A stretch of 64,000 nucleotides of DNA from CAWGXG01 sp963826505 (GTDB taxonomy: Bacteria > Chloroflexota > Anaerolineae > Aggregatilineales > Aggregatilineaceae), in assembly GCA_963826505.1 (NCBI GenBank), contig CAWGXG010000003.1:65768-129767 (forward strand), written 5' to 3'. Below, one piece after another: positions 62,144 through 64,000 of this stretch. A program made the position numbers and the translations under genes. The notes beneath the pieces were generated by a model. It was not told the DNA's origin and did no database searches. It worked only from the letters and a program-made list of their open reading frames with translations. Each line of letters starts with the position of its first letter. Within the stretch, counting starts at the first letter, position 1.

Positions 62144-62926
62144 TCAACGAGGGCGCAGAGCGTGACGCCGGGCCGCCATCACCAGCAGGCTGGCCGCCAC
62201 CGCCGCGTTAAGCGACTCAGCGCCCGGCACCATTGGGATCGCGATCGTCGTATGCGGCACCGCGCGGATCGCGGCGTGCGGGCCATGCGCCTCACTGCCG
62301 ACCACCAGCAGCGCGGGCTGCGTCCAGTCCACTTCATCGTATGGCAGCGTGCCGCCTGCGTCCGCCACGTAGACTGGCAGCCCCGCGAAGCGCCGGAACA
62401 ATTCCGGCCAGCCCAGGCTGAGAATCGGCACGCGGAATTGCGCCCCCATCCCAGCGCGCAGCGTCTTGGGGTTGAAGGGATCGACCGTGCCGTGCGGCAG
62501 GACCACTACACTTACACCCGCCGCCGCCGCGGTCCGCAGCGCCGTGCCCAGGTTGCCGGGATCGCGCCAGCCATCCGCCACCAGCACCAGCTCCGGCGCG
62601 GCGGGGACGGGCAGGTCCGGCCAGGGAAATACGCCGAGCACGCCTTGCGGCGCTTCCGTGTCGGCCATGTCGCGCATCAACGCTGCGGGCACGGACAGGC
62701 AGCTCACCCCAGCATCAGACAGTCGCGCCAGCAAATCCTGCACTGGATCGCCAGAATCCGCCGTATACAGCACGAAATCCGGGCGCGCGCCTGCCTCAAA
62801 CGCATCGCCCACCAGCCGCACGCCTTCCAACACGAGGCGACGCGTTTGGCGGCGCGTCTTGGACTGGCGCTGAAGCATTCGCACGAGCTTGACGCGCTCG
62901 TTCTGAGGGCTGTTAATTATGCTCAT
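62144..62926 (-). CDS. TrmH/SpoU-family RNA 2'-O-methyltransferase
   Basis: This 260-residue SPOUT enzyme has a substrate-binding N-domain (QSKTRRQTRRLVLEGVRLVG) and the knotted core. Motif 1 is DGWRDPGNLGTALRTAAAAG, motif 2 is LLVVGSEAHGP and motif 3 is IAIPMVPGAESLNAAVAASL. Members methylate ribose 2'-OH groups in rRNA or tRNA using SAM. It overlaps the membrane protein gene upstream by 4 bases. Confidence 0.92.
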   Translation of the reverse strand: MSIINSPQNERVKLVRMLQRQSKTRRQTRRLVLEGVRLVGDAFEAGARPDFVLYTADSGDPVQDLLARLSDAGVSCLSVPAALMRDMADTEAPQGVLGVFPWPDLPVPAAPELVLVADGWRDPGNLGTALRTAAAAGVSVVVLPHGTVDPFNPKTLRAGMGAQFRVPILSLGWPELFRRFAGLPVYVADAGGTLPYDEVDWTQPALLVVGSEAHGPHAAIRAVPHTTIAIPMVPGAESLNAAVAASLLVMAARRHALRPR

Positions 62927-63624
62927 CGGGCAAGATCGTCGGGAAAATCGTCGGGCAGATCGGGGAATACCTGCGGTTGCGAGTCGTTCAGATTGGGCGC
63001 GTAGGGACGCGCAGACGGATGCGGGCTTACCGCGCCGCCGTGCTCCGGCATTCGTGCCGGGACCGGGCGCTGGGACTCGTCGTCCGGGGCGAGTACGGCG
63101 TTAAGCTGCACGTTGAGATAGCCCGCCAGGGTGGACAACCCGCCGCGCTCGTAACAGTTGATCCGTGTGCCGAGCAGGGTGACCGGCCCATCGGAGGTAT
63201 CCATCACCAGCCCGCAGCGTGACGTCAGCCGCCCGTCGTGACGCACCAGCCGGAAGACGAGCACATCGTCCCAGCGGTAGCGCGTCCATTCCGATGTCGT
63301 CGGCAAGCGCACGGCCAAGGCGTGCACCTGGGGATTGAACGCCACATGCAGCGCGTGTCCGCTGCCGGGCAGCAGGACTACGAAGACATACAACACCAGC
63401 ACGCCTACGCCCCAACCCGCCAGCAGCACCGCGCCAAAACTGGCCCCGCGCAGCGCGGCGAGATCGAGCACTCCCCATGCGACCGCCGCCCCGACTCCCA
63501 CCGCCAGCCCGCCGACCACACACCACAGTGCGATCAGCAGCGTGGTAGCAAACGGCGTTGACAGCCGGTAGGAAAACGTGATGCCTTCCGGGTATTCCTG
63601 CACGTGAATCGGGGAGCGTGCCAT
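62923..63624 (-). CDS. Membrane protein of unknown function
   Basis: This 233-residue protein has two hydrophobic segments (TTLLIALWCVVGGLAVGVGA; GAVLLAGWGVGVLVLYVFVV) followed by a cytoplasmic beta-rich part (VHALAVRLPTTSEWTRYRWD; LVFRLVRHDGRLTSRCGLVM), which may be a PH-like fold, and an Asp/Pro-rich tail. No family is recognised. It overlaps the downstream methyltransferase start by 4 bases, so they are co-translated. Confidence 0.7.
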   Translation of the reverse strand: MARSPIHVQEYPEGITFSYRLSTPFATTLLIALWCVVGGLAVGVGAAVAWGVLDLAALRGASFGAVLLAGWGVGVLVLYVFVVLLPGSGHALHVAFNPQVHALAVRLPTTSEWTRYRWDDVLVFRLVRHDGRLTSRCGLVMDTSDGPVTLLGTRINCYERGGLSTLAGYLNVQLNAVLAPDDESQRPVPARMPEHGGAVSPHPSARPYAPNLNDSQPQVFPDLPDDFPDDLAR

Positions 63625-63647
63625 ACGCTTACGGGCCTCACAAACAC

Positions 63648-63687
63648 AAAAAAACCGGCGTCTCGGCTCGCGGGAGCCGCCGGTTTT
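63648..63687 (-). terminator. Rho-independent terminator of rplT
   Basis: On the minus strand AAAACCGGCG pairs with CGCCGGTTTT across a GGCTC-rich loop, and TTTTTTT follows. It lies 36 bases after the rplT stop codon. Confidence 0.8.
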
Positions 63688-63722
63688 CGTCGCTCAGCGG
63701 GCTGGCGAAACGGGCGGCCTGT

Positions 63723-64000
63723 TTAGGCCTGTTTCGCCAGGGCTACCAGATTTTGGAACGTCGCAGCGTCGCGCACGGCAATATCGGACAGCACCTTGCG
63801 ATCCAGCTCGATATGGGCCACTTTCAGCCCGTGTATAAAGCGGCTGTAGGACATCCCGCCCATGCGTGCGGCTGCATTAATACGCACAATCCACAAGCTG
63901 CGCAGGTCGCGGCGGCGGTTGCGACGGTCGCGGTAGGCATACCACTCGCTCTTCATCATCGCTTCGTTGGCGCGACGGAAAAGGCGATGCTTGGTCTACC
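63723..64000 (-). CDS. rplT: 50S ribosomal protein L20, C-terminal part (cut by window edge)
   Basis: The visible 92 codons give the typical L20 sequence: KSEWYAYRDRRNRRRDLRSL, then WIVRINAAARMGGMSYSRFI and HGLKVAHIELDRKVLSDIAV, ending LVALAKQA. L20 binds 23S rRNA early in large-subunit assembly. The reading frame stays open to the window edge, so about 25 N-terminal residues are missing. In most bacteria infC and rpmI lie just upstream. Confidence 0.95.

Overview
The window is about 64 kb of GC-rich, gene-dense bacterial DNA. No rRNA, tRNA or CRISPR locus was seen. Gene content suggests a Chloroflexota (Anaerolineae-like) genome: a membrane Ser/Thr kinase with an extracellular Ig-like domain, a 1.4 kb array of WD40 repeats behind a TIR domain, Thr-Pro-rich surface tails, Eis-like GNAT proteins, YfhO/Wzx membrane proteins, and a UbiA/UbiD/UbiX/UbiE quinone set. 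This placement is inference from gene families; no 16S or marker phylogeny is available here. Several otherwise intact genes carry single frameshifts, mostly apparent one-base insertions, so some may be consensus errors in a draft or metagenomic assembly.

Layout. 1-8304: a proline-rich membrane protein (cut by the edge), a bPH2 protein and small membrane partner, a YeiH-type exporter (frameshifted), a Ser/Thr kinase, an EamA transporter, a TlpA-like thioredoxin, a GT2 glycosyltransferase, and a PII-like protein next to a CPA2 antiporter. 8567-18938 (all minus): one co-directional run. It holds quinone genes (ubiD, ubiA, ubiE, ubiX), a NitT/TauT-type ABC transporter whose binding protein is fused to a cytochrome c domain and whose ATPase and permease are broken in several frames, and an AT-rich nuclease-like gene between ubiD and ubiA. 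It also holds an SGNH protein, a DinB protein, a Mop protein and a PPOX protein.

19342-29264: thioredoxin reductase with a leader hairpin, a GH13 enzyme, a LysE exporter, a beta-propeller secreted protein (frameshifted), a lipoprotein, a GH1 glucosidase, a NUDIX hydrolase, a GNAT enzyme and asnS. 29494-37114: a small orphan gene, then a surface-polysaccharide group (a 1411-residue YfhO-Wzx fusion and a Dpm1-like synthase) enclosing a HepT/MntA toxin-antitoxin pair, then an ASCH protein and an orphan NitT-type ATPase.

37198-44590: a lipase-like hydrolase with a strong terminator, then a sigma70-type promoter driving an HTH gene and an island of small unrecognised genes and hairpins (38144-39995). 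After these come a response regulator, rtcB (frameshifted), and a PadR regulator with hydrolase under a clear palindromic operator. 44838-53785: the TIR-TM-WD40 protein, XdhC-like protein, L9 with an acidic tail, a RodZ-like protein with a long Thr-Pro tail, an ArsR-type regulator and a degenerate receiver protein behind four 8-bp tandem repeats.

54039-64000: two GNAT genes, a secreted protein, an AT-rich spacer holding a promoter whose -10 box sits inside a 10-bp palindrome, a strongly structured leader and a DUF4395/thioredoxin pair, a stand-alone LSDAT/SLOG protein, a BON protein, a TPR membrane protein, a TrmH-type methyltransferase, a membrane protein and the end of rplT. The strongest candidates for undescribed biology are the structured leader at 57458-57740, the binding-protein/cytochrome c fusion, the TIR-WD40 protein, the small-gene island and the tandem-repeat operator of the degenerate receiver.
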